64,000 bases of DNA from Trinickia dinghuensis (GCF_003367175.1 NZ_QRGA01000022.1:42308-106307), one strand, 5' to 3'; counted from the stretch's first letter, positions 40,398-50,129 are shown. The notes: a model not told the origin generated them from the sequence alone. Translations and numbers: made by a program.

Positions 40398-42166
40398 TTA
40401 TGCGGGGAAAGCTCGATGTAACGGGCGCACCGTGCGATCCTCGGCATCGGACGTTTCTCTGGGCGGAAAATCGAGCGTCGTTTGATGGAACGCCGACAAT
40501 TCCTTTCGATGTGCCACGCTAACGACCGTCGCGTGCGGCAATCGGTCGATCAGCAATTGATAGAGTTCCCGCTCGCTTTCCGTATCGAGCGCCGATGTGC
40601 ATTCGTCGAGGAATATCGTCGACGGGTTCGCAAGCAACACGCGAGCAAATGCCACCCGCTGCTGCTCGCCGCCGGAAAGCCGGCCGCTCCAGCGATCGGC
40701 TTCGTGCATCGATGCAACGTAGGCACCGAGCCCACAGGCGCGCAAGACCTCCGCACATTGACCGTCGGCGTAGGCGGATTCTTCTCGCGGATAAGTAATC
40801 GCGGCCTTCAATGTGCCGGGCGGGATGTAGCTGCGCTGCGGAACGAACACCGTACCATCGGCGCTGCGCGTGATCGTCCCTTGCCCATACGGCCATAGTC
40901 CTGCCAGCGCCCTGAGCAACGTGCTCTTCCCGCTTCCGGACCTTCCCCGTACGAGGCATCGCGCACCGGGTGCAAGCTTGAAATCCGGTACAAAGGCAAT
41001 TGCAGTCGAAGCCGCATCGCGGAGAATCAGGTCGCTCGAGGCAACCGATCCCTTCGCCCCGACGGTCGAGACGATGCCTGGCTTCGGCTCGATGTCGTTG
41101 ACATAGAGGAACTCGCGAAGACGATTCGCCTCGGCGCGCCAGTTGGTAAACCCAAGATAGGCTTGAGGGAAAAACGCAAGCGAGCTGGTCACGGATCCGA
41201 ATGCCGCGTTCGAACGCATCAATCCGCCTAGCGATAATCCTCCCGACATCAATTGCGGCAAAACGAGAAGCGTAGGGACGACTGAACTGACCTGGCCCAC
41301 GATATTGGTGAACAGCGCGACACGCGTGTTGACCCAAAGCAGCGCATAGAGATTCGAGACGACATGACGAAAGGCCCCGTCCAACCGGTTGCTTTCGGCC
41401 GATCGTCCCTTGAAGAAGGCGATCTGTTCCGCGAATTCTCGAACGCGGACCATCAACACTCGGAAATCGCCCTCCACCCGGTTCTGCTTTGCGTTGAGCG
41501 TGATCAGGCGTCGTCCCAGGTAATGGGTCGCTAAAAAAATCACGCCCTGATACAGAAACGCCGCTGCAACCAAATAGCCTCGAACACTATAGACTGCCCC
41601 GCCCAAGCTGAGCTTCAGCGCGCCGCCGATAGTCCATAGAATCACGCTGAAGCTCACGATGCTCACGGGAACCTGAAGCACACCCATGCCGAGCAGCAAC
41701 GTATCCTTGACGAACTGCCTCGCGTCCTCGGCAATACGCTGGTCGACGTTCTCGAGCGACCGGTCTCTCTCGATGCGGTAATAGGTGTTATGCGCCAACC
41801 ATTGCTCAACCAGCCACGTGGTCAGCCAACGCCGCCAACGAATCTCGACGATCGACTGCAAGATGACCGTCGACATCGTAAAAGCCGCCGCAGCCATCGC
41901 GACCATCAGAAACACGAACAACAGGTGAGGAAGCAGCTGAAACTTCCCGCTGCCGATTGCATCGTAGAACGTCCCAGTCCACCGGTTGAGCCAAACCGCG
42001 ACATAGGTATGGCCCCAGCTGGCACCGAGCACGTAAGCGAGCATCAATAGCGACAGCAACCCCTCCTTCGTTTTCCAGTAGGGAAGGATCAACTTCCAGA
42101 CAGACGGGAACCTACGTCTCGCGTCCTGATCTTCAGCGCGATCCATCGGGAACGCGTGGTTCACGC

Positions 42167-42170
<4 letters not shown>
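40398..42170 (-). CDS. SbmA/YddA-like ABC transporter (fused permease-ATPase)
   Basis: A 590-residue protein with an N-terminal membrane domain of about six helices (roughly residues 37-345) of the ABC_membrane_2/SbmA-BacA type, marked by NVDQRIAEDARQF, and a C-terminal ATPase: Walker A GRSGSGKST (409-417), signature LSGGEQQR (498-505), Walker B TIFLDE (518-523). SbmA and BacA import peptide antibiotics and related molecules across the inner membrane, and YddA is the E. coli ATPase-bearing relative. The start overlaps the exbD stop by 4 bases, so it is coupled to the TonB energiser. Import of the ligand of the nearby receptor is the simplest role; direction of transport is not shown by the sequence. 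Confidence 0.88.
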
Positions 42171-42589
<419 letters not shown>

Positions 42590-42602
42590 GGCCTGCTCCC
42601 GA

Positions 42603-43343
42603 TCAAGCTGCGACGTTCACGGTCGAACGCTTGTTCACGACCGGCTCTGCGGGCGCCTGCCGCGCATCGCCGCGCGCTTTGGCGCCGGTGACGAAATAGA
42701 CATGCAGTTCGTGCGCGAACCGATTCAGGCGGTGGCTCACGCGCTTGTTGCCGCGATTGACGTAGTTGAATCCGAGGACTGCCGGAATCGCGACGAACAG
42801 GCCGATCGCCGTCATGATCAGCGATTCGCCAACCGGTCCGGCAACGTGATCGAGGCTTGCCTGGCCGGACGCGCCGATCGCCATGAGCGCGTGATAAATC
42901 CCCCAGACGGTCCCGAACAAGCCGACGAATGGTGCCGTGCTGCCGATCGAGCCGAGAACGGCCAATCCATTTTGCAAGCGGGCGACTTCTTCGTCGAACG
43001 CATTGCGCAGGCCCCGAGCCACCCATTCGTTCGCGCTCAGGCTCCCTTGCAACGAAGGCTCGCTGCTCACTTGCTGCTCGTTCGCCTCGCGACCGGCGAG
43101 CGCGATTGCGCGATAGGGGTTATCGCCGCCGTTACCCAAGGCTTCGATACCGTCATTGAGCGATTGCGTCGACCAGAATCGCGTCTGCGCGCGCTTGCCC
43201 ATGATTTCGAGGCGCCGATTCGCAAAGCCCTTGGTCAGGATGACGAACCACGACACGATCGACATGCCGAACAGGAAAACAAAAATGAATCGGGTAATGA
43301 AATCACCCTGTTGCCAAACATTGGCGATGCCGTACTGTTCCAT
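42603..43343 (-). CDS. exbB: ExbB biopolymer transport protein
   Basis: A 246-residue MotA/TolQ/ExbB family protein with three membrane helices: around residues 15-38, the SIGSTAPFVGLFGTVWGIYHAL region (about 125-150), and SLIMTAIGLFVAIPAVLGFNY (about 170-192). These last two line the proton channel. It is codirectional with tonB (gap 23 bases) and exbD (gap 13), a complete dedicated energiser. Confidence 0.92.
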   Translation of the reverse strand: MEQYGIANVWQQGDFITRFIFVFLFGMSIVSWFVILTKGFANRRLEIMGKRAQTRFWSTQSLNDGIEALGNGGDNPYRAIALAGREANEQQVSSEPSLQGSLSANEWVARGLRNAFDEEVARLQNGLAVLGSIGSTAPFVGLFGTVWGIYHALMAIGASGQASLDHVAGPVGESLIMTAIGLFVAIPAVLGFNYVNRGNKRVSHRLNRFAHELHVYFVTGAKARGDARQAPAEPVVNKRSTVNVAA

Positions 43344-43366
43344 CTTTTGCTCCGGTTAATGCAAGT

Positions 43367-44173
43367 TCAATCGTTCAAGTTGAATGCGATGGGCTGCGTG
43401 GCTTCCACGACGCGTGGTACCCCCGCGGCCGTATAGGGCTGACAGCGGCCGGCTCTGATCGAGACGAGCGCGGCATCGTCGAGCAACGGATAGCCGCTGC
43501 TTTGGGCGACATGCGCTGCCTTGACCGCGCCATCGGTACCGATGGTCAGCTTCACGACTACCGTGCCCTCTTGTTCGAGGCGCTTGGCTTTCGCGGGATA
43601 CTCCGGCCGGGGTATCTGACAACCCAACTGCTTCAGTTCCCCAGCACTGATCTGCTTCGGCGTATCGAGCAGATTGGGCCCGGGTGCCGCCTGCGTCGGC
43701 GCAGGCGTCGGTGCAGGCGTGGGTGCCGCGGTCGCGACCGGCGTGGGCGGCGGCGTCTGCTCGACCGGTTTGGCCGGCTCGGGCTGCGACGCCTGAACCG
43801 TGCGCGCGCTGGGCGCCTCCGAGGAAAGCACGGGGGCCTTCTTCTGGATCACCGGCTTGACGGCGGGCTTTTCGACGACCTTGGGTTTGGGTTCAGGCTT
43901 CGGCTCGGGTTTGACGACCGGCTGCACGGCGGGCTTCGGCGCAGGCGCGGCGATGAGCCGCACTTGCACCGAACCGCCTGCCGGCCGGCCGGCTTCCAAC
44001 TTCAGTGCGACCGAACTGTGGTGGATCGCGAGATACAAGCCGAGCCCGTGCGCGAGCACCACCGCAGCGGCAATTGCACCGCCGCGGATACGTGAACGCC
44101 AGACAGGCGGTGGAAGGCCCCGATCCGGCATGCGACCGCTCCACGACTGCATGTTGAGAGAATCAGAAATCAT
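43367..44173 (-). CDS. tonB: TonB energy-transducing protein
   Basis: A 268-residue TonB. An N-terminal membrane helix (GGAIAAAVVLAHGLGLYLAI) is followed by a long Pro/Lys/Glu/Ala-rich periplasmic spacer (PEPKPEPKPKVVEKPAVKP) and a C-terminal TonB domain starting LGCQIPRPEYPAKAKRLEQEG, with KAAHVAQSSGYPLLDDAALVS. The ATG at 44173 overlaps the receptor stop by 11 bases; an ATG at 44152 is an alternative and neither has a clear ribosome-binding site. Confidence 0.92.
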   Translation of the reverse strand: MISDSLNMQSWSGRMPDRGLPPPVWRSRIRGGAIAAAVVLAHGLGLYLAIHHSSVALKLEAGRPAGGSVQVRLIAAPAPKPAVQPVVKPEPKPEPKPKVVEKPAVKPVIQKKAPVLSSEAPSARTVQASQPEPAKPVEQTPPPTPVATAAPTPAPTPAPTQAAPGPNLLDTPKQISAGELKQLGCQIPRPEYPAKAKRLEQEGTVVVKLTIGTDGAVKAAHVAQSSGYPLLDDAALVSIRAGRCQPYTAAGVPRVVEATQPIAFNLND

Positions 44174-46610
44174 AGGTGCCGGTCAGCATGACGGTCCGCT
44201 CCGGTCCCATCGGAATCAGCGCGGCCGACGTGCTGCTGTAGTAGAGCTTCCGGTTGAAGACGTTCTTCACCGAAAGATTCAGGCCGTAGCCCTTCCTCCG
44301 ATAAAAAACACCGAGATCCGTTTCGATCTGGCTCGGGATGCGATAGGCGGAACCTGAGTCGACGTACTGGCCGCTCGCGAAAAACAGCCCGGCACCCACA
44401 CCGAACCCATGAAGCCTCTGCGTTTGGAAGTTGTAGGTTGCCCACAAGCTCGCGCTGTTTTTCGGCAGATTGACCGGAACATGCGCGCCACCCGGCTGTA
44501 CGAAGTCGTTGTACGTATAGCTTCCAACAACATTGACACCCGGCAGAGGCTGGCCGGTGATTTCCGTTTCGAATCCTCGGCTCACGGCGCCGCCCGTGGG
44601 GATGTAGAAACCCTGATGCACCGGATCGGCGACGTTGTAATTGCTAAACGACGTCCGGTAGGCCGCCGTCGTGATGGCCAGCTTGTCGTCCAGGAGGTTG
44701 AACTTCATGCCGACTTCCACTTGCTGGCTGGTCTGCGGCGGAAGAAGGCCGCCACCGAATATCGGCGCCGTACCCGGCTGGAACCCTCTGTTGTAGCTCG
44801 CGTATGCGGCGATGTCCGAAGTCAGCTCATAGAGCAGGCCAATGCTGGGGCTGACGGCATTTTGGTGCGTTCCAGGAGCAGGATGCGTGGCGCTGGGAAC
44901 ATCCGTTGAAGTCAGATAGTTGTCTCGCCGGATAGACGCCAGGGCGTGAAAGTTCTTATATGAAAACTGGTCCTGCAGATAAACACCGGCCTGCGTGTAT
45001 GAACTCGCAAACGTCTGGGCCAAGTTTCCGGTGTTAGCCGACGGAAACGTGAATGGCCCGAAGATATTCGGATCAGTGATGAACCCCGGGGTTTGGGTAT
45101 CACTCTGGTACTGGTTGTAGCGCAGGAAATCCCAACCGGCGATCGCCGTGTTCTTCGCTTTGCCGATGTTGAACTTTGCGCGCAGATAGTTCTGCAGGCT
45201 CCAGCTGTAGAAGTTCGAGAGTGAATCGAAATTGAAGAACGACGTGCTGTTGTTCTGATCCAGAGGCATAACGGGCGTCCAGGCCATCTGCACGACTTGC
45301 GACCGCGTGTATGCCCCCTTGCTCACAAACGTCAGCGAACTTCCAAGCTTCCGTTCAAGGCTGAAGAAGACATTATCAGTCTGTCCGCTGAAGTGATCGG
45401 AAGGTTGTCCAAGCGGGTTGCCGATATAGTTTCGGTAGATACCGCCCGCAAGATAGCCGAGCGTAAATTGCGGAATCGGCTCGCGGTCAACCGTGTGCTC
45501 GTACCCCACCGTAAAATCGGTGCTGGCGTCCTTCCATTCCAGAGTCGGCGCGAAATAGAAATTCCGCTTGCCGTCGTAGCCCATCGCATTCTGGCCAGCT
45601 CTTTCGCCAGAGACGATAAAGCGATACCGCAGCTTCTTATCCGGTGTAATCGCACCCGTACTATCCAATGCGATCTGTTCATCGCCAAACGTGCCATACC
45701 CGAGCTGGATTTCATGAAAAGGGTCGGCTTGCGGCGCTTTCTTGACCAGATTGATCACGCCTCCGGGAGGACTCTCGCCGTTGAAAATGGCCGATGGCCC
45801 CTTGATCACCTCCACGCTTGCAATCGCAATCGTCGGCGTCACGTTCGGTGCCGGCCCCACCGTCGCCAACCCATTCGCCGTGACGTTTTCCGCCGTGAAG
45901 CCTCGGATTTCATATTGCGGCACGCCGAGCGGCCCAGGCCGCGTCACGACACCCGATGCGTTACGAAGGACGTCGGAAAGCGATTGATCGCCCTGGCTCT
46001 GAATCACGGCCGCGTTGATCACGCTCACCGACTTGGGTGTCTCGCTGAGCGGCACATCGGAGCGCGTATAGCTGGAAGACGATTCCGCAACGAAGCCGGT
46101 ACCGCCGGAATCCTTGCTTGCCGCAACGCTGATGAGCGGCAGCGTGGTGTCGACTTGCGTACCGTTGGAGGTCGCTGCCGCGCCCGACGCGCCAGCGGCA
46201 GCCGACGGCCCGCCATGCGCTTCTTCCTTCGTACGAGCCAGCGTATATCCGCCGTTCGCAGTCGGAACCAACTCTAGGCCCGTACCCGTCAGGGCTTTGC
46301 GAATCGCGTCTTCGGCGGAGTAAGTTCCATCCACCGGTGACGACTTCAACGCCTGCACGAGCGACGCGTCGTAGCTCAAACGAACATGCGCGGTCTGCGC
46401 GATCTCAACCAGTGTGCGGTCCAACGGCCCGCCGACGATGTGATACGTATGCTCGGCCGCTTGCTGCGCGCAAGCCGACGCACTCATGAAAACCTGGGAC
46501 ACGGCTACCGCGATAGCGATCCCCGTTACGTTGCTGACGATACCCCTGGTGCCGATCTTGATCTTCACGTTCAAACCCATCCCCATGTCGAATGTATTGT
46601 GGTGAAACAC
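44163..46610 (-). CDS. TonB-dependent receptor with STN signalling domain
   Basis: An 815-residue outer-membrane receptor. A signal peptide ends near SACAQQ; residues of about 55-110 form an STN (secretin/TonB short N-terminal) domain (YHIVGGPLDRTLVEIAQTAH) that contacts an anti-sigma factor; a plug domain follows (SVINAAVIQSQGDQSLSDVL) and then a 22-stranded barrel ending in TYDF. The pattern is that of the siderophore receptor family (FhuA/FpvA type). With the FecI and FecR genes upstream it can sense its ligand and switch on its own transcription. The ligand is not known; siderophore is the default guess, but peptide is suggested by the downstream genes. The exact start among ATGs at 46610-46580 is uncertain. 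Confidence 0.93.
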   Translation of the reverse strand: MFHHNTFDMGMGLNVKIKIGTRGIVSNVTGIAIAVAVSQVFMSASACAQQAAEHTYHIVGGPLDRTLVEIAQTAHVRLSYDASLVQALKSSPVDGTYSAEDAIRKALTGTGLELVPTANGGYTLARTKEEAHGGPSAAAGASGAAATSNGTQVDTTLPLISVAASKDSGGTGFVAESSSSYTRSDVPLSETPKSVSVINAAVIQSQGDQSLSDVLRNASGVVTRPGPLGVPQYEIRGFTAENVTANGLATVGPAPNVTPTIAIASVEVIKGPSAIFNGESPPGGVINLVKKAPQADPFHEIQLGYGTFGDEQIALDSTGAITPDKKLRYRFIVSGERAGQNAMGYDGKRNFYFAPTLEWKDASTDFTVGYEHTVDREPIPQFTLGYLAGGIYRNYIGNPLGQPSDHFSGQTDNVFFSLERKLGSSLTFVSKGAYTRSQVVQMAWTPVMPLDQNNSTSFFNFDSLSNFYSWSLQNYLRAKFNIGKAKNTAIAGWDFLRYNQYQSDTQTPGFITDPNIFGPFTFPSANTGNLAQTFASSYTQAGVYLQDQFSYKNFHALASIRRDNYLTSTDVPSATHPAPGTHQNAVSPSIGLLYELTSDIAAYASYNRGFQPGTAPIFGGGLLPPQTSQQVEVGMKFNLLDDKLAITTAAYRTSFSNYNVADPVHQGFYIPTGGAVSRGFETEITGQPLPGVNVVGSYTYNDFVQPGGAHVPVNLPKNSASLWATYNFQTQRLHGFGVGAGLFFASGQYVDSGSAYRIPSQIETDLGVFYRRKGYGLNLSVKNVFNRKLYYSSTSAALIPMGPERTVMLTGTYDF

Positions 46611-46929
46611 CTAGTCACTTCACTTAAGCGTGCTTTCGGGTGAGGGTCCGGTCACGTGCTTGTCGCGCAGTCCCGCCATATACCACCTGCTGTCTCCGTC
46701 CATATTGGCCGCCTGTCTTATCTTGCCGATTGCTCGTTTGGATCGCTGCCGTCGTGGGCACATACCCGCGCTTTCGCTCTCGTCACCCACACAGAAAGTC
46801 TATCGATCGGTGCTGGAATGCTTTTTTGAAACAATTCGGCTTTCGCTCGAATTCTGAAATTTCGTTTCCATCAAGCTCCCCTTCCTTGAAAATTTCGTCC
46901 GCCGCAAGGCGTCCGTGCAGCCGAAGCCC
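46611..46929. other. Leader region between lrp and the TonB-receptor gene
   Basis: This 319-base stretch should hold the receptor promoter. I could not place a convincing FecI-type -35/-10 pair. It contains two short minus-strand ATG frames, 46800-46871 (23 codons, with a strong purine-rich site just upstream) and 46620-46703 (27 codons, weaker site). No strong hairpin with a T run was found. The base composition looks more A+T-rich than the core genes. Confidence 0.5.
46800..46871 (-). CDS. Possible 23-residue peptide in the receptor leader
   Basis: An ATG frame of 23 codons (METKFQNSSESRIVSKK then a short polar tail) preceded by AAGGAAGGGGAG with 4 bases to the ATG, the best ribosome-binding site in the region. 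The peptide is polar, Ser/Lys-rich and lacks Cys. It could be a regulatory leader peptide, a small precursor peptide or chance. The absence of homologues visible to me keeps this low. Confidence 0.2.
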   Translation of the reverse strand: METKFQNSSESRIVSKKHSSTDR

Positions 46930-47415
46930 TCAGGACACGTAGTCGAGCGGCAAAATCGTCGTGTGCTTGATGGTCTCCATCGAGAAGCTGGAGCTGACGT
47001 CGAAGATGTCCACTTCGCTGATCAAGCGTTTGTAGACGCCGTCGTAGGCCGCGATGTGCGGAACGACAACCTTGAGCATGTAGTCGATGTTGCCGCTCAT
47101 CCGGTGCACTTCGACGACCTCGGGAATCGTGGCAACGACTTCGCAGAAACGCTTGAGCCACGTCGCCGTGTGCTGAGCCGTCTTGATTTCCACGAGCACG
47201 GTCACGCCGACGTTGAGCTTTTGCGCGTCCAAAAGAACGACGCGGCGCGAGATGACGCCGTCCTGCTCGAGCTTTTGTATGCGCCGCCAGCAAGGGGTCG
47301 TCGACAAGTGCACGCGGTCGGCGATCTCCGCGACCGAGAGCGTGCTGTCTTGCTGCAGGACCGACAGGATGGCCTTATCGATGTGGTCGATCACACTTCC
47401 TCCGTTCGTGTGCAC
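46930..47415 (-). CDS. Lrp/AsnC family transcriptional regulator
   Basis: A 161-residue regulator. Residues 8-55 form the winged helix-turn-helix (IDKAILSVLQQDSTLSVAEIADRVHLSTTPCWRRIQKLEQDGVI is the family start, here seen in parts), and the rest is the RAM ligand-binding domain (VEVHRMSGNIDYMLKVVV). Lrp proteins bind amino acids such as leucine, lysine or cysteine. It lies between fecR and the receptor gene on the same strand, so it may tune this locus in response to an amino acid; inference. The start at 47415 is the best fit. Confidence 0.9.
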   Translation of the reverse strand: MHTNGGSVIDHIDKAILSVLQQDSTLSVAEIADRVHLSTTPCWRRIQKLEQDGVISRRVVLLDAQKLNVGVTVLVEIKTAQHTATWLKRFCEVVATIPEVVEVHRMSGNIDYMLKVVVPHIAAYDGVYKRLISEVDIFDVSSSFSMETIKHTTILPLDYVS

Positions 47416-47531
47416 GCGAAATACCGAGGGTGTTCAGACGCCTCGCATCTACCTTGTGCAACGAGCGGAGAAAAGTGATACCGCGAAAAGCAAAAAATTT
47501 TCGCGGTGCCGGAATGGCACCGACGGGAGGG

Positions 47532-48482
47532 TTAGACTTTCGACGCGACGGCGAGGACGTTTCCGTAGAGCTTCAGGGAAAGCCCTAATCCTTCGGCGAG
47601 CTGGCGCAGTGCGGCCGTCGGGTCGTCAAGCGGAAAGACACCGCTCACCCTGCGCGAGAGGGCTGCTTGGGGAAAGCGGATATAGCCGTTGTAGTAGCGC
47701 CCAAGCGTTTCGACGACGTCGGGCACGGCTCGATCGAGGACGACGAGCGTCCCGTGTGTCCACGCGAAGATATCGCTCGACGTCTCGGGCATGCGCGCGA
47801 TACGTCGCGGCGAGAGCGACCAGACCGAACCGTCGGACGCGTGCACCGGCTCCCCCGCATGCGACAAGAGCGTCGCGTCCCCGCCCTGCACCGCAACGAC
47901 AGTATGGAGCCGCAAAGCATCGACGCTCAGCCGTGCCGAATCGGTCCGCACGATGCCGTCGCGGGTCTTGACGACTAAGGCCTGGCTGTCGGCTCTCGTG
48001 CCGCCCGTCGCGATTTGGCCGGCGGCAAGATAGATGTGCCCTTGCGAGTTGTCTTCTGCTGCATAGACGCGCGCCGATGCACCGAGCGTCATCGGTCTGC
48101 CGTCGCTCAGGGCGATTTTTTCCGGTGCGGTATTGCCGTTGTGATAATCGGCATCCAGCGAGTAAACCCTCACTAGCTCTCGCGTTCCGATCCCGGCCAT
48201 GACGAGGGTTGCAAACCCCGCCCCCGCTTTCAACACGCGGCGTCGTGCATGGGATGGCTCGTTCAGCGCGCGTCGAACCGCCACGGAAGGCGCCCGCTGC
48301 AATGCCTGCAATCGGGCAAGCCGCTCCTGCAGACGGGCCCATGCGTCCTCGTGAGCAGGATCGGCACGACGCCAGGCATCGAACTGATCGCGCTCCGGTT
48401 GCGACACGTCCCCCCCGCGCAATCGAACTTCCCATTCGATTGCTTCCTGTACGGCGGGGTGAATCGCGGCAACACCGTTCAT
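47532..48482 (-). CDS. FecR family anti-sigma factor
   Basis: A 316-residue FecR-type regulator. The N-terminal cytoplasmic part (EWEVRLRGGDVSQPERDQFDAWRRADPAHEDAW) holds the sigma-binding residues; a membrane helix (ARRRVLKAGAGFATLVMAGIG) lies near residue 90; the periplasmic FecR domain (IYLAAGQIATGG...) receives the signal from the receptor STN domain. The ATG at 48482 is chosen although the frame opens 24 bases earlier at a GTG overlapping the sigma gene. It lies 5 bases after the sigma stop. Confidence 0.88.
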   Translation of the reverse strand: MNGVAAIHPAVQEAIEWEVRLRGGDVSQPERDQFDAWRRADPAHEDAWARLQERLARLQALQRAPSVAVRRALNEPSHARRRVLKAGAGFATLVMAGIGTRELVRVYSLDADYHNGNTAPEKIALSDGRPMTLGASARVYAAEDNSQGHIYLAAGQIATGGTRADSQALVVKTRDGIVRTDSARLSVDALRLHTVVAVQGGDATLLSHAGEPVHASDGSVWSLSPRRIARMPETSSDIFAWTHGTLVVLDRAVPDVVETLGRYYNGYIRFPQAALSRRVSGVFPLDDPTAALRQLAEGLGLSLKLYGNVLAVASKV

Positions 48483-48487
48483 GGCGG

Positions 48488-49039
48488 TTAACCTATCAGA
48501 TAGCACTGGGTGAGCGCTTGGGCAATATATTTGCGGACCATGCTAACCGATACACCGAGCAGCGCGGCGATTTCAGCGTAAGTCAGCCCATCGATCTGAC
48601 TGTAGATGAACGCGGCTTTGGCCTTGGGCGGCAACCCATTGAGCGCTTGATCGGCGAGCAGCAGCGCCTGCGAGATTTCGACGACCGATTCCGCGGAAGG
48701 GGCAACCGGTGCTTCGTTCACGGCAAGGAGCGCGTCCAGATACGCGCGCTCCAGATCCCTGCGGCGCCACATCTCGAACGTGAGACGTTGGGCGATGACG
48801 GTTAGAAACGCCCGCGGCTCGCGCACCGTATGGAGATCCTGAACGCCGGCGAGCTCGACAAACGAGGACGACGCAAGATCTTCGGCGTCGGCAGGCGACC
48901 CGACGCGCCTTTGCAGCTTCGATTTCAGCCAGCCGTAGCTGGACCGAAACTCGTTGGCAAGCCACGTCGCGCGTGAATGGGTAGGATCTTCCCCCATATC
49001 TAGCTTCGCTGCCGGCTGTATTGTCGGACCATTACTCAT
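48488..49039 (-). CDS. FecI-type ECF sigma factor
   Basis: An ECF sigma-70 of about 183 residues. Region 2 (SSYGWLKSKLQRRVGSPADAEDLASSSFVELAG) and region 4 (LPPKAKAAFIYSQIDGLTYAEIAALLGVSVSMVRKYIAQAL) are complete. With FecR and the STN receptor it forms a surface-signalling trio. The start is uncertain (49078, 49039 or 48997); 49039 gives a length near the family average. It is the first gene of the minus-strand run that leads to the receptor operon. Confidence 0.88.
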   Translation of the reverse strand: MSNGPTIQPAAKLDMGEDPTHSRATWLANEFRSSYGWLKSKLQRRVGSPADAEDLASSSFVELAGVQDLHTVREPRAFLTVIAQRLTFEMWRRRDLERAYLDALLAVNEAPVAPSAESVVEISQALLLADQALNGLPPKAKAAFIYSQIDGLTYAEIAALLGVSVSMVRKYIAQALTQCYLIG

Positions 49040-49476
49040 CAGACGATTTCTAAAGCTTTGACGTGATGGGCAGGCCATGCCGGCTCCGGCCCACTAGCGT
49101 CCAAACGCAATGTCGCACCTACGAAGCGACGACGCCCTAGTATGCCATTTCAGAATCGGGTGGTGGCGACGAGGTTTGAATCCAACAGAGGAGCGAGCTG
49201 ATACACGCGGCGTGCAGTTTAGGAGAACGAAGAAGTTCGCGCGGCAACCGATCCTGATGCAGCGAGCCGTTTGAATGCGCTTGCCAAGGCATACTGGCAA
49301 TCAAAAACGAAACCCGGCATCACGTCTGTCATGCAGGGGCTCGTTCACTGCTTTCAGATGGCTAAGACTTTGCGCCCGTCAGCGCACGCCCGATACAGAC
49401 GCAAAAAAACTTAGGGCCCTCCGCAAAGAGCCCTTCAGCGAATAAAGCTTATCCCAAACGTGTAGCACGCGCGCCT
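49040..49476. other. Gene-free stretch upstream of the FecI gene
   Basis: A 437-base stretch with no supported gene. It looks more A+T-rich than the core genes. A weak hairpin (AGGGC and GCCCT around 49413-49433) lies downstream of the EF-Tu-like gene. A 68-codon minus-strand frame at 49094-49300 has no ribosome-binding site and no recognisable content. The promoter of the FecI gene should be near 49040-49130 but is not evident. Confidence 0.5.
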
Positions 49477-49749
49477 TCAGGCCGAGACGAGCAGATCCCC
49501 GGCCCTTGCCTGCCGCACGCCAGGCACCTTGAGATCTAGGGACAACGATAGATGCTCGTCATCCTTCCTCCCAGACATCTCTCGGTTCAGCACAACACCT
49601 TTGATTTCGACAGGGAAATGGCGGCCCCCATGGACGAGTTCAGCTTGCGCACCGGTCTTGACGGTCCCCGAGACGACAACGCCGTCCAAGACTCCAAGTC
49701 CAGCGCGAGTAAGCGTCTCCACTTCGGTAATCTTGAACGTAAACGGCAT
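49477..49749 (-). CDS. Small protein resembling EF-Tu domain 2 (possible immunity partner)
   Basis: A 90-residue protein. Its pattern (VLDGVVVSGTVKTGAQAELVHGG, then VEIKGVVLNRE and ARAGDLLV) follows the beta-barrel domain 2 of translation factors, but there is no GTPase domain. A strong ribosome-binding site, AAGGAAAGGGGG, precedes the ATG at 49749 by 7 bases. Standalone proteins of this kind are annotated as elongation-factor-like. It lies downstream of and partly inside the toxin-like frame, so an immunity role is conceivable; inference. Confidence 0.65.
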   Translation of the reverse strand: MPFTFKITEVETLTRAGLGVLDGVVVSGTVKTGAQAELVHGGRHFPVEIKGVVLNREMSGRKDDEHLSLSLDLKVPGVRQARAGDLLVSA

Positions 49750-50129
49750 GGGATACCCCCTTTCCTTTTGATTTTACTAGAGAATTCTCGAAAGCGTCGA
49801 CGGTTTTCAGCCACCTCCATTTCCGGAAGCCGCCATCGCGCTCCATTTTCAACGAGCACCAGCGCCGCGAGCATTTCCATGACTTCCAGCGCGGGGGCGT
49901 TACCCATCTCTTCGGCAAACGCGTTGTACATCCCGTGGCGAAGCTGGCTCGCGTGCAACAACTCTTCGTATAGCGTTGAGGCGCAAGGATGAGGCATCAG
50001 GAAAATCGTATCCGCTGCCATGCAAGCCCCCTTCGCCATATGTTTTCGCAGATACCGGAATGCTTCCCGGTCTTGGAAAATTCTTCCTCGCTTCCCAGTC
50101 GTCGTCCGGTGTCGCTTCCACTTGGTCAT
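49587..50129 (-). CDS. Zincin-like toxin domain protein (possibly truncated or frame-disrupted)
   Basis: Residues 40-115 or so resemble the C-terminal toxin domain seen in polymorphic toxins: ADTIFLMPHPCASTLYEELLH, then ASQ, with ENGARWRLPEMEVAENRRR after it. The EELLHASQ segment (residues 55-62) is the likely metal or catalytic site. Upstream residues (MTKWKRHRTTTGKRGR) are basic and short, so the large delivery part of such toxins is missing. The frame continues about 55 codons into the next gene in another frame, which suggests its natural stop has been lost. Start at 50129 has AGAGGG upstream; 50192 is an alternative. Probably an orphan toxin module or remnant. Confidence 0.5.
   Translation of the reverse strand: MTKWKRHRTTTGKRGRIFQDREAFRYLRKHMAKGACMAADTIFLMPHPCASTLYEELLHASQLRHGMYNAFAEEMGNAPALEVMEMLAALVLVENGARWRLPEMEVAENRRRFREFSSKIKRKGGIPCRLRSRLPKWRRLLALDLESWTALSSRGPSRPVRKLNSSMGAAISLSKSKVLC

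Noticed and set aside
49094..49300. 68-codon minus-strand frame
   Set aside because: No ribosome-binding site, no family pattern, and it lies in an A+T-richer non-coding stretch.
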